Of a stretch of DNA of 64,000 bases, positions 51,034 to 63,714 are shown one piece after another; within the stretch, counting starts at the first letter, position 1, and every line of letters starts with the position of its first letter. Under the pieces are notes generated by a model, which was given only the letters and a program-made list of their open reading frames with translations, was not told where the DNA came from and ran no database searches. The translations under genes and the position numbers were made by a program. The stretch comes from Pampus argenteus. Its lineage: Eukaryota > Chordata > Actinopteri > Scombriformes > Stromateidae. The stretch covers positions 17,898,501 to 17,962,500 of the forward strand of contig CM072878.1 of the NCBI GenBank assembly GCA_036937835.1, read 5' to 3'.

Positions 51034-52304
51034 TGGCACCTGTAGGGTCAAAAAGCAGGGGTGTAACTAGCATATATGCAGGTAATGCATATTGGGGCCT
51101 GCATGCATTGATGCTTCTTCATTTGGCCACTATCATCAGATCTCAAGCATCTAAAGCACCAAGTCTACATAATGCACTCAGCCACTGGGAAGCAGTAAGT
51201 ATTTATATACTCAATGAGCTCAGTCATCTCCTCCATGGTGTCACATATGTGATGTCATTCATTTACCAGTTTATTGAATCATTCACATTTCTAAACAAAA
51301 ACTGAAAGAAGTAGCAGCTGAAAAAAGAAAAAGAAAAGAAGAAAAGATATCTGGCCATTTATACTGCTAAATGTTAAATTTGCTTACAAGATAGTATTAT
51401 AAACATGTGAAAACGAGGTTGATGATGCTGAAGACAGTGAATGTGCAGTGATCACTGGATCTAAAAGCAGTAAAAGACGTCAGTGTCAGTGTGGGTTATA
51501 AAAGTGATTCATCCTCATTACCACAAACGATGAGACTACAAGTACAGCAGGAGAAAGTGGAGGAGTCAAGAACAAGTCATGCAACAACAGATACAATAGT
51601 AGTAGTTAAAGAGTAATATAGTACTAGAAATAGTGTTTACTATCCAAACTACTACAATTAAAACTGTCTCTAATCAGCTGACTGAATCTATTAGAAACAT
51701 GACTAAAGGAAAGATGTTTTTTTATAATAATCCTAGACCAACCTGTGTCGAGTTTTTGGTCTATCGTTGCTTTATTACCAGAAAAGATTTTTTTCATGTC
51801 TATCTGCACTTTATTGGAAATAATCAAGTATTTATATCATATGTTTTCTTAAAACTGTGTATTTTGATACAATCTATTATTAGTCTACAGAAAGCCTTGC
51901 ATATATATATATATACATTCACATTAAGTTAAAGGTAAAAATGCACATTGATTGATTAAAGTTATGTACAACCCTGCAACAGGATCTGCAGCTTCATCCC
52001 AGCTGAGGCTCATTTGTTTGTGTGTTTGTTAATATTTCCATCTAGTGGTCGTGTAGTTTAACTGCAGCCCAGCGTCTCATCACTTCAGCACATTAGTATA
52101 AGAATTAAATATTTAATCAGCTAAAATATTGTATATGCTCTCCTTCTATTGGCTTTTGTTTATTTTTAATATGTGTGAGTGTGAGTTTGTGATGTGGGTG
52201 CATCTTTATATAATGTGTGTCAGTTTATCTTGTCAACATATGTCACATACGTTTTTTTTTTAATTAAAGATGAGAATATTTAATGCATTTCATGTCCCAG
52301 TAAT

Positions 52305-52341
<37 letters not shown>

Positions 52342-52533
52342 AAGTCTTTAGTATTTTGACACTTTTATGCTGATATTAGTTTTATTCTATTCTATTTTCT
52401 TTATTTATTCTAATTCTAATAATGAAGTGTTAAATAAAGAATATCTTTCTAGCACTTTCACATTGACTATATATGATTAATGGTAACTTAATACATGTTG
52501 GCTACAACTACCATATGCACAACACACTTCTGA

Positions 52534-52571
<38 letters not shown>
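52534..52571. repeat. Compound (TC)n(AC)n microsatellite
   Basis: A TC run immediately followed by an AC run. Confidence 0.95.
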
Positions 52572-52572
<1 letters not shown>

Positions 52573-54659
52573 CTTTTAAATCGCTGTGGTATTGAGCAAC
52601 AGTGTGCAAGGCGGATGTGTGTGAGCTCCACCTGCAGCTGCTGTGCACAGCCAGCGGTTTGGAAACGACAGAATTCAGGTCAGACGTGCATCTTTTCTGC
52701 AAACTGCCTGTTTCTGTGTTCTGGCTCCGGCAGCACGTTGCATGTATTGAGTTATTTATTTCTGCTGAACATCTATCAGGCTACTTAGAGTTGTTTTTTT
52801 ATGTAAATATTCATTCATCTTATAGACGTTATAGGAAGAAATGGACCCTGATAACTGGGATAAGGAATAATAAAGAGAAATATAGTAATGCATGCTTTCA
52901 TTGATTAATAAATGCAGTGTCATCATTAAGGGTTTCTAATTACTGTAAATTGAACAGTACACTATGTATGCTGAGTGAGACGATAATAAAATATAAAATA
53001 ACTGACAGTAAATAATGTTTTCATAAACTTCAGATTAATCTCACTTCTCTACAGACTCGTGCAGGAATTAATAAAGAAGAAGTCAATATGCTGAAAGTAT
53101 TCTGGATGATAACACAAATAAATACAAACACGTGAGATTATTTGTCTTGAGCATCACAACAAAACAACAAGATAAAGAACAAAAAACAACAACACCTAAA
53201 AAGGTAAATAAATATCAAATAAAGACTTTTAATATTTGCAGGATGTTTTCTAACCAGGTTTCATACTTTTCAGTTCTGTTTTTGGGGAAATGAGGACTTT
53301 CTGAGTAAACATGGATGTGCAGTAAGCCGTAACGCCTGCTACAGATGGATAGTTTCTGTGTTTGCTTTCAGATTCAGAGACAAGCGTGTGAACTGATCCA
53401 TGTAGAAACCATGTTAAATCTATACAGCATAACAAGAGTGAACAAAGTTGAGACACAAACGGGAAATAAACTCTCCACAAGCTCTACAAACCTCATTCTG
53501 TTTTGTTTTACTATCACATATCAGTTATTATTTATTTACTGCATTTTTAACCTCAAGCGAGTTTAAGATCTGTGCCAGGTGGTTTTCATGTTGTGCTAAA
53601 TTATTATTATTATTAATGAAACCTCGTGCAGATAACATTATAATAATAACATTAAACATCAGTGGTAACAACATCATCTTTGTGCACATGTGTACGTCAT
53701 TATATATTTGCTGCATTAGATTAAAACACGCACTGATGCGTTCGATGAGCGAGACCTTCTGATGATAAGACGTTGACAGATAAAGAAGGATGGTGGTAAA
53801 AGTACAAGGAAGCAGCAGCAGTGTGTTGCAGTGTTGCACCGGATTTGGATGAAATGACCCTTTATTAAAACACTGTGCTGTCTGAAAAGGTTAGAAATGT
53901 TTTAATAAAATGTCTAATAAGGTTGTTTTTTTTCATTTAGATATATCCACATCCTCTTTCATTTACATATTTCAGTTGAATCCATATGACAGTCATGTAT
54001 ATATTTAGTGTAATGTTTTATTACTTTTCTTTTCAGGACATGAAAAACAAAACCTAAATAACAACTGAAACTTCATACATATTTACACACATTTGAATCA
54101 ATAACAGACAAGTCAGTGTGTTTCATCTGCTTGTTATAATTCCTCCTGTTCATACTGAAGATCCCTCCTCGAATGCACTTTCAATGTAAATGTGTGCACG
54201 CTGTGGACATTTTATATGAGGCTTCATATCTGACACATTTACATCAGATTCCCTCTTTGTGTTTCCCTGTTGAGCTGTGGTGGAAGTTAAGGATCAAAAA
54301 CAGGAACTTTGGCTCTAAAAACACTGTAACGTTGAAACATATCTACTGGATTTGACTCATTTGGACACTGAAGCATCATAAATACACGTTTTTTGCACAT
54401 AAAGACTGTGGATTTTATACTGTAAGTATCTAATAATTAGTAATCATGTGTCAGTTTTCATCTGGGCTCCTGATTGTTGTTTTAAAGACATAAAAAAACT
54501 GTGAAATTTTCCTTTAAGTTAAAAACAAACCTGCTCAGTGAAGCTCAACAAACATCCAAGTGAGGAAACAAAAAGGTAAAAAAAAAAACAAAAAAAAAAC
54601 CCTCATGTTGTGACTGACACTTGCAGCGCTGCAACAGGTCGGGTTGTATTATTTTGAAG

Positions 54660-54915
54660 ATATGGGCGGAAGTGACTTTCAGGCGCGGATCCTTCGAGCA
54701 GCTCAGAGGCGCGCGGACCGCGGAGAGCTGAGACACACAACGGAGCTCATCTTCCGTCTTTATACGCGACTTCATCCAGTTAACAGAAGAAAGACATCCT
54801 CCAAGCAGAAACAAAGCACAAATATGCTGCTGTGTCCACACCTGTGCAGGAGAAGAGGTCAGCCTTAATAAATTAACTTCACACAGGTGTAACTCAGCTC
54901 CAAAGAGTCAGAAAG
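54660..54915 (+). promoter_or_regulatory. grap2: Probable grap2 promoter and non-coding first exon
   Basis: A GC-rich patch (54660-54740) carries an ETS-type CGGAAGTG at 54666-54673. Downstream lies a strong plus-strand donor, TCAGAAAG then GTAAGA, at 54915/54916. The next plausible acceptor is at 58571-58572, just before the grap2 start codon. A 74-codon frame across 54644-54868 has no recognisable domain and is taken as UTR. Placement is by inference from strand and splice signals. Confidence 0.5.
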
Positions 54916-56310
54916 GTAAGAAAACATGTGGATTCAATGATAGAAAACTCACGCTTCCTTATGAAAACGATTCATTTATATAACAGTCTGTCTCACTTAT
55001 CTGTCGTTGATCTTCTTACAAAAAAAAAAAAAATATATATATATAATTTAAGTAATTATATAAACATCTGATGCATTTATAATAGCCAAAGACAAAAATT
55101 ACTAATTGGAATTTAAATTAAATTATTTTTTATTATTATTATTATTTTAATATGGATACCTACAAAAATCTGAACACAAGTCAAATTTTACTTTCTGGTT
55201 TCACTTCTTTGCTACTTGTGTGTGTTGGTTTACCGGATCCTACTATTTGATTTGGCTTGTTTGTTCCTTTTTTTTTTTCCTTTCATTCATTTAATGGGGA
55301 AGTAGTTTTACAGGCTGCCGTTGATGTGTGTGAGAAAAAAAGGGTTAGGTCAATACTGATAGAATTAATTCACAACTTCATTTCATGTTGTCATCATCAA
55401 GAACATGTGACACACCCTGTGATGGATTATAACATGTGTGGAGTATCAGTATCAGCAACCAAACATTTCATAATTTTGTCATTTGCTCTTTAAAATATCA
55501 GAAAAATGGAAAAAAAAATCCTGAAATGTCAAAATTCACTTTACTATAATGTGAAAAAAATGGGCTGATATGTCCCCAAAATGATACGATACTGGTATGA
55601 TTTTTTTTAAAGTGGGGTTGTATGAGGTATGGATAAGTATGGAGTACCAGTACAGAAGCTCAGAAATGTACTGCGTAGGAATACAGAAGTAATATAGCAA
55701 ATACTTCAACTGATATTGATTATTATAGATTTTGTTGGTACCGTTACTCCTGTCTTCTTCTCTAATTGAAATCTACTGCAGGTAGTAAACTTACAGATGG
55801 ATAAATACTTCATCCATCACTGCTTCGACCTCTCGGCCGAGTCTCTGTGAGTGTTTTTTTTACGTTCTCCAGCCACCGTGTTGGATTTGCATTTCTGTTG
55901 AGACTTTTTATTGTTCACTCTGATATTACACCTGGCAGGCTGTTTACTCTCCTGATTATAATTGTAAATACAACCTGTGTAGCAGTGATGCCAGTGAAGT
56001 ACACATTTGAAGTACTTTACTTCAGTACTTCTAGTTTATGATACTTTATACTTCTGCTCCTCTCATGAAATTTAAGTGCACATTTTGCTAAACGTATTAA
56101 TCTTATATCAGTTCATCCATCCTTTTTTTTTTTTTTTTAGCTCCTGTCTCTTTAAGGCCTCACCTCCGTTCTGATTGGTTAACTTCTAGAAACTGAAGAG
56201 GCCACAAAAACCAGATTTTACTTCCTTTTCTTATCATTTATCAAAATATCAGCTTCTTAAACATGTTTGAGTTAAAATCAGATGTGATGATAAAGCGGTT
56301 CGTCCACTCG

Positions 56311-56474
56311 TCTCCTCTCCTCTCCTCTCCTCTCCTCTCCTCTCCTCTCCTCTCCTCTCCTCTCCTCTCCTCTCCTCTCCTCTCCTCTCCTCTCCTCTCC
56401 TCTCCTCTCCTCTCCTCTCCTCTCCTCTCATCTCATCTCATCTCCTCTCCTCTCCTCTCCTCTCCTCTCCTCTC
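56311..56474. repeat. (TCTCC)n pentanucleotide array
   Basis: About 33 copies of TCTCC, with a few TCTCA variants near 56428-56442. One strand is entirely pyrimidine except for those variants. It gives spurious repetitive frames on both strands. Confidence 0.95.
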
Positions 56475-56944
56475 TAAATGCTATTAGTGCAGGCAGCTAA
56501 ATTTAGACTTCATGTGGCCGAACAGTCCCTGTGTTGTCGGCATCATGTGGAAGCTGATGTGAGTCTGACTAGTTAATGTTTAATTAAGTCAGAAATGAGT
56601 TAGATATTAAAGATATTAAAGATAAGAGTTATATATTAAAGATATTTGAAAAGCCTGGTGCGCTCATAGACTGAAGGGAGCTTTGTTCTTCATTTCCTCT
56701 TTATTTGAAACTGAGGCTGAATCATAGAGTTAACATAAGTTACATATAATAAGAATGAACACATGAATTTGATGCTTAAAAGAACCAAAGAAATCACTTT
56801 ATTTATAACATTTTGGTCCTCAGAGCTTCTTCAATGTAAAATCCAGTCTGCTCTCACTGGATTAAACGCTTTAAACCTCTCAGTGTTTATATTTTTGTTT
56901 TTGTTTTTGTTTTTGTTTTGGACAGTCACCTACTTATCAACATA

Positions 56945-57240
56945 TAAAAACTTATAAACGATTAATCGATGAATCAAGAAGATAATTGACAGATTGATCA
57001 ATGATGAAAATGATAGTTGCGTGTAGATTACCAGAGTGTTGTTTGTTTGCCACGTGAACTGCAACTAATGCAACTAATGATTATTGATCAATTTACTTGA
57101 TTAATCGTTTGGTCTAAAAACACCATCACAGTTTCTAAGAGCTCAAGGTTAAGTTAAATTATGTATTTTATTTACTTTTTTTTGCTTGAAAATCAGTGAA
57201 TCAACCATTGAACGTGTTGCAACTTGTTGACATTTGACTT
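56945..57240. repeat. Dispersed AT-rich repeat, rearranged copy
   Basis: ACGATTAATCGATGAATC, GAACTGCAACTAATG and TTGATTAATCGTTTGGTCT mark the family, but the order suggests two overlapping or rearranged fragments. Confidence 0.5.
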
Positions 57241-57538
57241 CAGGTTGTAAACTTGCAGCTGCGTGAGTGAAGTTAAGGTAGAGTCAGTTTCTTCGTGACA
57301 GTATCTCACCACATCCTCCGTTTACCACAAACACAATGAATGTTTTATTCATGTCTGTGGGAAAATAACCAAAATGTCACACCCAAGATACAATAACTGC
57401 TGTCATGGGATTTGAGAATTTGGGAGGTTTCACTTTTAATTGGAGAATTAAATCTTCTTTAATCATGTACTGACCTCCACATTCCCGTCCTGTTTGCATA
57501 TATTAACTGTTGCAAACGAAGAAGTGTCTCTTGTGAGT

Positions 57539-57577
<39 letters not shown>
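57539..57577. repeat. (TG)n microsatellite
   Basis: TG run of about 39 bases. Confidence 0.95.
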
Positions 57578-57579
<2 letters not shown>

Positions 57580-58617
57580 GGGTCATGTTTGCACGTGTGG
57601 ATTTAGTTTGTGATAAACTGTACTATTAACATCTAGTTCCTCTCTTCTGTGGCGCCTGAAAACTAAATAAACTATTGTGTGAAACCAGAGTTTAAAATCA
57701 ACTCTATTTGCTGAAGTACCTTTCCAACCTTCACACTGACTTCACATCCTGCTTATTCACATCGTTGCAGAGGGTAATATGATAAAACATGGTGCAATAA
57801 ATAGTGATTTGAGGATATTTTATCATGCATCGGCATAAAAAAACAGCTAAATTTCCATTTCTAGCTTGCTAACATAGTCCTTTATTAATGTCCTCATTTA
57901 TTGTTAATTGCCACAAGGGGGAGCCGCATCTTTCCAGTCATTGTTTGATTGCTTGTTTTTCACTGAAGAAGAGTGTTCACCTTTTTAAGCATATTTTCAT
58001 ACATATATTCAAATCATAATATGTGATTTTAGGATAATCGTGACATGCCTGGCGGTAAATATGAAGCTGGTTAGCATATGTTAGCCTAATAACTGTCCTA
58101 AAGGTAATAAAATCAGCCAAACAGCAGCTCTAAAGCCGTACCTGTCCCGGTGCTGCAACGTCAAAAAATACACATCACTGAACTCTTTTAATCGGAAAAG
58201 TTAAAAAAAGGATCAAAATCGATTTTTTTATTCTCTGCATTCTTCTTTTTCGTCTGCGAGCCTCCAGCAGAGGTCGGCTAACATTTTATTTCTAAACTGG
58301 TTGATTTCAGCTCCTACCGACGCAGACTCTGGTGACGTCATTGGAGGCAGTTTATCAGATTTCACACATCTCCCTCTGAAGCCATAACAGGCTTTATACA
58401 ACTGTTTTCACATATGCAGCAGGACTCCCCGATGCCTGGAAACGCTGATGTGAAAAACCCCCTTTAAAGACAAGAAGCCGAGATTCATCTTTTCATTTAA
58501 CGTTTGGCGGTCGCGTGTTAAACACTGTTAAAATATCAATTTGAAAGATCACGTATCTTCCTACCTGTGCAGGTGTGGACCTTCAGATTTGCTCGACCTT
58601 TCTGACACTTCGGCCTC

Positions 58618-61600
58618 ATGGAAGCGAAAGGAAAGTTTGATTTCACTGCAACAGCAGAGGATGAACTCAGCTTCAGAAAAGGCGACATACTAAAGGTCAG
58701 TTTGTGTGTGTGTGTGTCAAGTGGACGTTGAATCTTTCTCGCTAAATGTTTTATTACCTTGTTGTCACACGTCTTCTCTTTTCTTGTTCTGATCAGATGT
58801 TGAGCTCACAAGATGAGTGGTACAAGGCGGAGATGAACGGACAGGAAGGATTCATACCACAAAACTACGTTGAAATACAGATACCGAGGTAAATATACAC
58901 GACTGAATATACTAAAGGAAGAAATCCTCATGATTCCCATCTGCACAAAACCATTTTAAGAGCTATAATTTTACAACAAGGGTGCAAACAAAACAATAAA
59001 GCTGCTGTGAAAACAATAGGCAGGAAAAACAACATAATTTTTACGTAAATGTGACTAATTCGGACTTTTTGATGCCAAACAATAGAAATTTTAACGTCAG
59101 ATAATCAGCAACGTTTTTGCTTTCTGTGTGTCCAGATGGTTTCAGGAAAACGCCAGTCGCAGCGCAGCAGAGGAGATCCTGAGGTACAAAAACGTGGGAG
59201 ACTTCGTGATCAGAGGCTCTCAGAGCTCCCCTGGAGAGCTCTCCATCTCCGTCAAGTGAGTGACAACATGTTCAATTACATATATGTGTGAAGAAGACAT
59301 GTCAAGGAGTATTTGTGTATCCCTGCATGTGCAGAAAGCTCGACCTCCGTCCTGCACATAGGAAAACTCCTTGTTTGTTTCATACTTGGTATGATCGTTC
59401 TTATATATTAGAGAAATGAAAGAAGAAATCAGGAAACAGGAATGAATTTCACCCCGGTGACAGTGTAAACACGACAGTTGTCAGTTTCCTTTTCTCTGCT
59501 GCCTTCGTGTCGAAATTCATGTAAAAATAGAGAAAACTCTGTTTGTTTGGCATGCAGGATCAGACGAGGAGTTGTTGAGATGTTTCAACATACAGTTTAT
59601 TCATAATCTTCTGTCTTGTATGTGTGAGTTCATAAAGGCTCGTACAGTGTGTCTGCATAATCCTGGAAATTCACAAAACATCAGTTTAAAATCTGCTTCT
59701 GTTGCCATCGAGGTCGAAGGAAACAGAAAACTTTAAATTTCACTGCAATCTCTGCAAGATTCGTGCCTTGTTTTTCAAACTGGTAATTGATTTATAATAT
59801 ATAATATAGTATAAATCAAACAATATAAACAGTATAATATTGAGGATCTGGTACTAATATCGTCCCATGTTCGGGGTTGTAGTTTTGCACGTTAATCCAG
59901 CGTCTCTGGCGTGAAGGAAACTGTGGGAGTCACGAGGTTTTTCATCTTCCCTCAGACATGAGAACGACGTTCAGCACTTCAAAGTGATGAAGAACAAAGG
60001 CCAGTATTTCGTTTGGTCGGAGAAGTTCACGTCTCTGAACAAGCTGGTGGAGTTTTACAGGACCACCTCCATCTCGAAGACCAGAGAGATCTACCTCAAC
60101 GACGGCAGCTTGGACGGTAAAAGCCCCTCCATACCGCCGTCGGTAAGATACGCTTCAAACACAGAATAAACCTGCACAAACTGGATTTTCAAGATAAAAA
60201 ATCTTCAGTTCTGGACAATTAATAAATGTGTAATTAATCCTTAATTAAGATGTCAGAGAGACACTTCTCAAATATACAAATCTGTCTCATACATGATAAT
60301 AAACTCAATATCTTTTAATATTTGGACTGTTGATCAGACAAAACACTTTAAGAAGTTATAACAGACATTTTTCACAGTTTTCACCTTTTATCAACAATTA
60401 ATTGATTAATCAATGGAGAGAATAGAGATATAGTGAATGTATTTAGTCTTTTAAAATGTGTATTGTGCGGTATAATAACTAAATATTTATGTCACAACTC
60501 CTAATTAAGTCTGACAAATATAATATATAATATATATAAAAAGTCAAATTTAATAATAATATGGCAGCAGACTTGTTTTTTATTTATCATGAGAACTTTT
60601 TATGGTTTTTACTTTCCAGTGAAATGAGAAGAAAGTTTTCTTTCTTGGTATTTTATCTCATCACTTAGTAGTTTGATCGTTATCTGTTATCTGCAGATTT
60701 GTCAAACATATTTATATTTTTCATGAGTGATGTGATAATCATTCGCTGTTTGAAACCGTTTGCATTCGCTCAATTTTTTTTTCATATTTTTAGGGTTTTA
60801 AAGAATGTTTTTGATGAGCATGCTTGTTTTCTGTCTTATAAGAGGTCAAAGGTGAAATATTGTGCAACACGTAAAACACTAAACAAGTTTCCTAAAATCT
60901 CACAATGTCCATCGAAGGTTGAACTCCTTTCTTTTTTAATCGAGCCCTGGTTGAGTTCACACAGCAGAGACGATAATGCAGCGTTATGTTCGGCAGTCGC
61001 TGATGCACCACGTTGAACTTACAGTGTGCTGCTACCAACTTCCTGCATGTTTCCTTCTGACAGCTGAAGAGGGGAAGTTTGCCTGAACAGCGCAGCGCAG
61101 CCGCAGCCGTGAATGCGACACAGCGCAGAGCTTCAGATCAGCCCAACAACCAGCTGGTATGAACGCTTGTTTATCTGTCAGATCAATACCCTCATCAATA
61201 CCCCTCATCAATACCTCTCATCAATACCCCTCATCAATACCCCGTCATGGACACAATCTGTTCTGCTCAAGTGATTTTTAACTGGGTGAAATTCAATTAT
61301 ATCAATTATATATATTTTTTTAAATATTCCATCTATTATTTAACTATTTCTGAACCGATACTATTGATCCATAACATGTTTATTTTTTATCTTTATTATT
61401 AATAATTAATTTTTTTTATTTTTTATTTTTTTATTTATACCATTTATCCATAACTTTTAACTATTTCAACTATTTATTCAAATACATTTAATTACCAACC
61501 ACGTCTCCTCTGCTTTTAGACTTTTCACTAATCCAAATATTATCTATTATATAGAATTATATTGATCATTAAAATTGATCATTTTAACCATTTATAGTTT

Positions 61601-62302
61601 TAGTTTCTAGTTTTTTAATGTTTTAGGTGTCACAGTTGACTCGTATACAGGATATTTTAAGAATAATAGTTTAAACTACTCCATATCTTCATCACTCATA
61701 TAATATTTGATCAGTTTTGGTTCAAGCGGAGGCGTCAGGGTGGAGCGTTACTCCTTCTTTTCTTTTTCCAGGCTAAACGAGTCGGTCTGGAGGAGCGAGC
61801 TCACACCATCGGACACACAGGAAGAAGCAGCCCCATCAGCTCCGCTTACCCTCCCCGTCGCACATCTGAAACGTTGCCTCTGCCTCAGGTCAGCTTCATC
61901 ATTCATGATTATACCTCAACATCTATCTGGATGGATTACAATGAAATGAAGAAAAAAACAATCATGGTCTCCAGAGGATGATTCCTGACAATTTATGAAT
62001 GTGTAGTGTGTTGTTGTTGTTTTTTATCATTATCAACTATTGGTAAACATTATGAAATCATGTTTATTGCAGTGCAGTTGTGTTTATTGAGCTCTGTGGT
62101 TTTTTCCTCCGCCGTCCCACAGAGGGCGTCCACGATGCAGGTGAAGGCGCTGTACGACTTCATAGCTGAGGAAGACGACGAACTCGGTTTTGGCGCCGGT
62201 GACATCATCGAAGTGCTGGATCACTCGGATCAGTCATGGTGGACAGGGAGGTTGCGGGGGAAAAGCGGGTTGTTTCCTGCCAACTACACAATACAGCTGT
62301 GA
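58618..62302 (+). CDS. grap2: GRB2-related adaptor protein 2 (GADS), complete
   Basis: Seven coding exons: 58618-58695, 58797-58888, 59136-59255, 59956-60142, 61064-61156, 61772-61888 and 62123-62302 (TGA). They total 867 bases, 288 residues, with GT/AG and phase correct throughout. The N-terminal SH3 (1-56) starts MEAKGKFDFTATAEDELSF. The SH2 (58-about 150) has the phosphotyrosine-binding Arg83 in DFVIRGSQSS and HENDVQHFKVM. A polar linker (about 155-230) is followed by the C-terminal SH3 (about 234-288) with ALYDF and WWTGRLRGKSGLFPANY. The wording fits GADS better than GRB2 or GRAP. In mammals GADS couples LAT to SLP-76 in T cells and other blood cells. The protein is shorter than human GADS (about 330) because the linker lacks the long Gln/Pro-rich stretch. 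The adjacent fam83f supports orthology. Confidence 0.93.
59256..59955 (+). other. grap2: grap2 intron inside the SH2 domain
   Basis: A 700-base intron with no recognisable feature besides short AT tracts. Confidence 0.8.
60143..61063 (+). other. grap2: grap2 intron after the SH2 domain
   Basis: A 921-base AT-rich intron. The 105-codon frame at 60699-61016 lies entirely within it and has no domain-like sequence. Confidence 0.8.
61157..61771 (+). other. grap2: grap2 intron in the linker region
   Basis: A 615-base intron. Near its start a short repeat of ATCAATACC/CTCATCAATAC units (61180-61245) occurs about five times. Confidence 0.8.
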
Positions 62303-62711
62303 GAAAACGCCCCGGGCGATGCACCTACTGCGCCAACACATTCACAGACTGGCAGTCAGTGACATTTAAAAACATTAAATCTCTGAACCTCATCAAGACG
62401 CCGGAGGACTGTGAATCTGTCAGATAATATCATATTCAGTATATCACCACGTAGCACGTTTCTTGTTCAGCTTCATCCAACAGTTTTTGTCTCAGTTATT
62501 TACAGAAGGAGCAGAGACACGCCCTCACAGGAGAAGTGAGCCCCTGCTGCACGGATGTTTTATACGTTTTTATCTGTCAGCAGATATTTATTTGGAAAAT
62601 GCTTGTTGGCCAGTCTGCTGCTGAGTCACCTGTTTCTGATTCATTTTGTGTTCATTAGAAAGTAATTAGTGGATTTCCTACATAGACGTGTAACTTCCTC
62701 ACTGACTTCTA

Positions 62712-62717
62712 AATAAA
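62712..62717 (+). terminator. grap2: Candidate grap2 poly(A) signal
   Basis: AATAAA about 410 bases after the stop codon, at the end of a moderately complex 3' UTR and just before repeat DNA. Confidence 0.6.
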
Positions 62718-62889
62718 ACTATTTTTTATCACCGATTACATGTTTACATCTAATGCCGACTCTGAATCATGAGGCAACGTTTTATCCTCCTTTATGTCCC
62801 TTTTTGTAACTTATAGTAGATGTTTTTATTGTGATATTTCTATTGAGGGATTTCTGTTGGTTATTTTATGAGTACGGAGAGTTGAACTT

Positions 62890-63043
62890 AGTCTAAAAAA
62901 GAAAAAGTCCAAAAAGCTGAAAACAGATTTGTGTATCAGAACTTTGTTTCTTCTTCTTTCCTCTCCCATTAATCATTTCACGACCCCTCAGATTTATCTG
63001 GTGACCCTTTGGAGGGCCCCGACCCCTAGGTTGGGAACCACTG
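62890..63043 (-). mobile_element. hAT-like terminal fragment
   Basis: Read on the minus strand from 63043 it begins CAGTGGTTCCCAACC, followed by GGGTCGGGGCCC, a terminus typical of non-autonomous hAT elements. The first 60 bases match 22430-22490 almost exactly. No transposase is encoded. Confidence 0.6.
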
Positions 63044-63275
63044 GACTAACCTATCTAGCTGTATATAAAGTAGTTGAAACTAGCTCCACCTCCAGCAGCT
63101 ACAACAGTAACATATATAATAATATATCAGTCACTACTGTTACTGCAGTACTTTAACTACATTTTGCAGTTAATACTTAAGCAGGACTTTTCATGCAGGA
63201 CTTTGTAGTATTTCTACACTGCTGAATTGGTACTTTTACTTCATAAAGTATTTGAGTACTTCTTCCACCACTGAT
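63044..63275. repeat. Dispersed GTACTTTTA-type repeat, copy 2
   Basis: Matches 22494-22775 with small changes and one block of about 30 bases missing. Ends GTACTTCTTCCACCACTGAT. More diverged fragments occur at about 27620-27770 and 55770-56060. Confidence 0.7.
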
Positions 63276-63346
63276 AACAACAATAAATCACATATATAAC
63301 ATGTATTTAATATTTTTAAAGGTTGAGAATAAACATAACGATATAA

Positions 63347-63430
63347 AGCAGCGGTTCCCAACCTGAGGGTCGGGGCCCACACAAGGGCTCGATGGATTAA
63401 TCGTAGGGGTCCAAGCTTTCCAACAGTATT
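63347..63430 (+). mobile_element. Second hAT-like end, opposite orientation
   Basis: CAGCGGTTCCCAACCTGAGG followed by GTCGGGGCCC is a plus-strand counterpart of the minus-strand terminus at 63043. The two ends face away from each other, so they are probably separate insertions rather than one element's termini. Confidence 0.5.
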
Positions 63431-63559
63431 TTATTCCCTTAAATCATTATTGATTATTATTATTGATATAAATAATGAAGAAGGTAATTAACAGCTGGAC
63501 TTACCAACAATATTATTTTGAAGGTATTTAATAGGAAGTTCTTTACTAACCTGCTTACC

Positions 63560-63714
63560 TTGATCCTGCCTTGTTGCTGGAGTTAGCCCCGCCCCCTCCT
63601 CCTACCTGAGACGCTTCACTTTTCTTGATTTACCTGTCCGCGCACGTTTGGCGCCTTTAGAGTGGAGCAGACAGGTGAGGTCGAGCAGTACCGGAGGAAC
63701 CGTTTGAAGCTGCT
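63560..63714 (+). promoter_or_regulatory. fam83f: fam83f promoter and 5' UTR
   Basis: A GC box CCCCGCCCCC (63587-63596) and a sharp rise in GC and CpG content precede the fam83f ATG. No TATA box was seen. The transcription start is not determined. Confidence 0.55.

Larger units (their letters stand above)
50922..54655. other. Intergenic region between divergent rasip1 and grap2
   Basis: About 3.7 kb with CA (50997-51027, 52551-52571), TC (52534-52550) and poly-T (52308-52334) tracts. No exon recognised. Both genes point away from this interval. Confidence 0.65.
54916..58572 (+). other. grap2: Probable 5' intron of grap2
   Basis: About 3.7 kb between the putative non-coding exon and the exon holding the ATG. 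It contains fragments of the GTACTTTTA-type dispersed repeat (about 55770-56060), the TCTCC pentanucleotide array, an AT-rich repeat copy (56945-57240) and a TG run (57539-57577). No coding exon recognised. Confidence 0.5.

Noticed and set aside
54644..54868. 74-codon frame in the GC-rich patch upstream of grap2
   Set aside because: GC-rich composition alone explains the open frame. The downstream donor and strand fit a non-coding first exon better.
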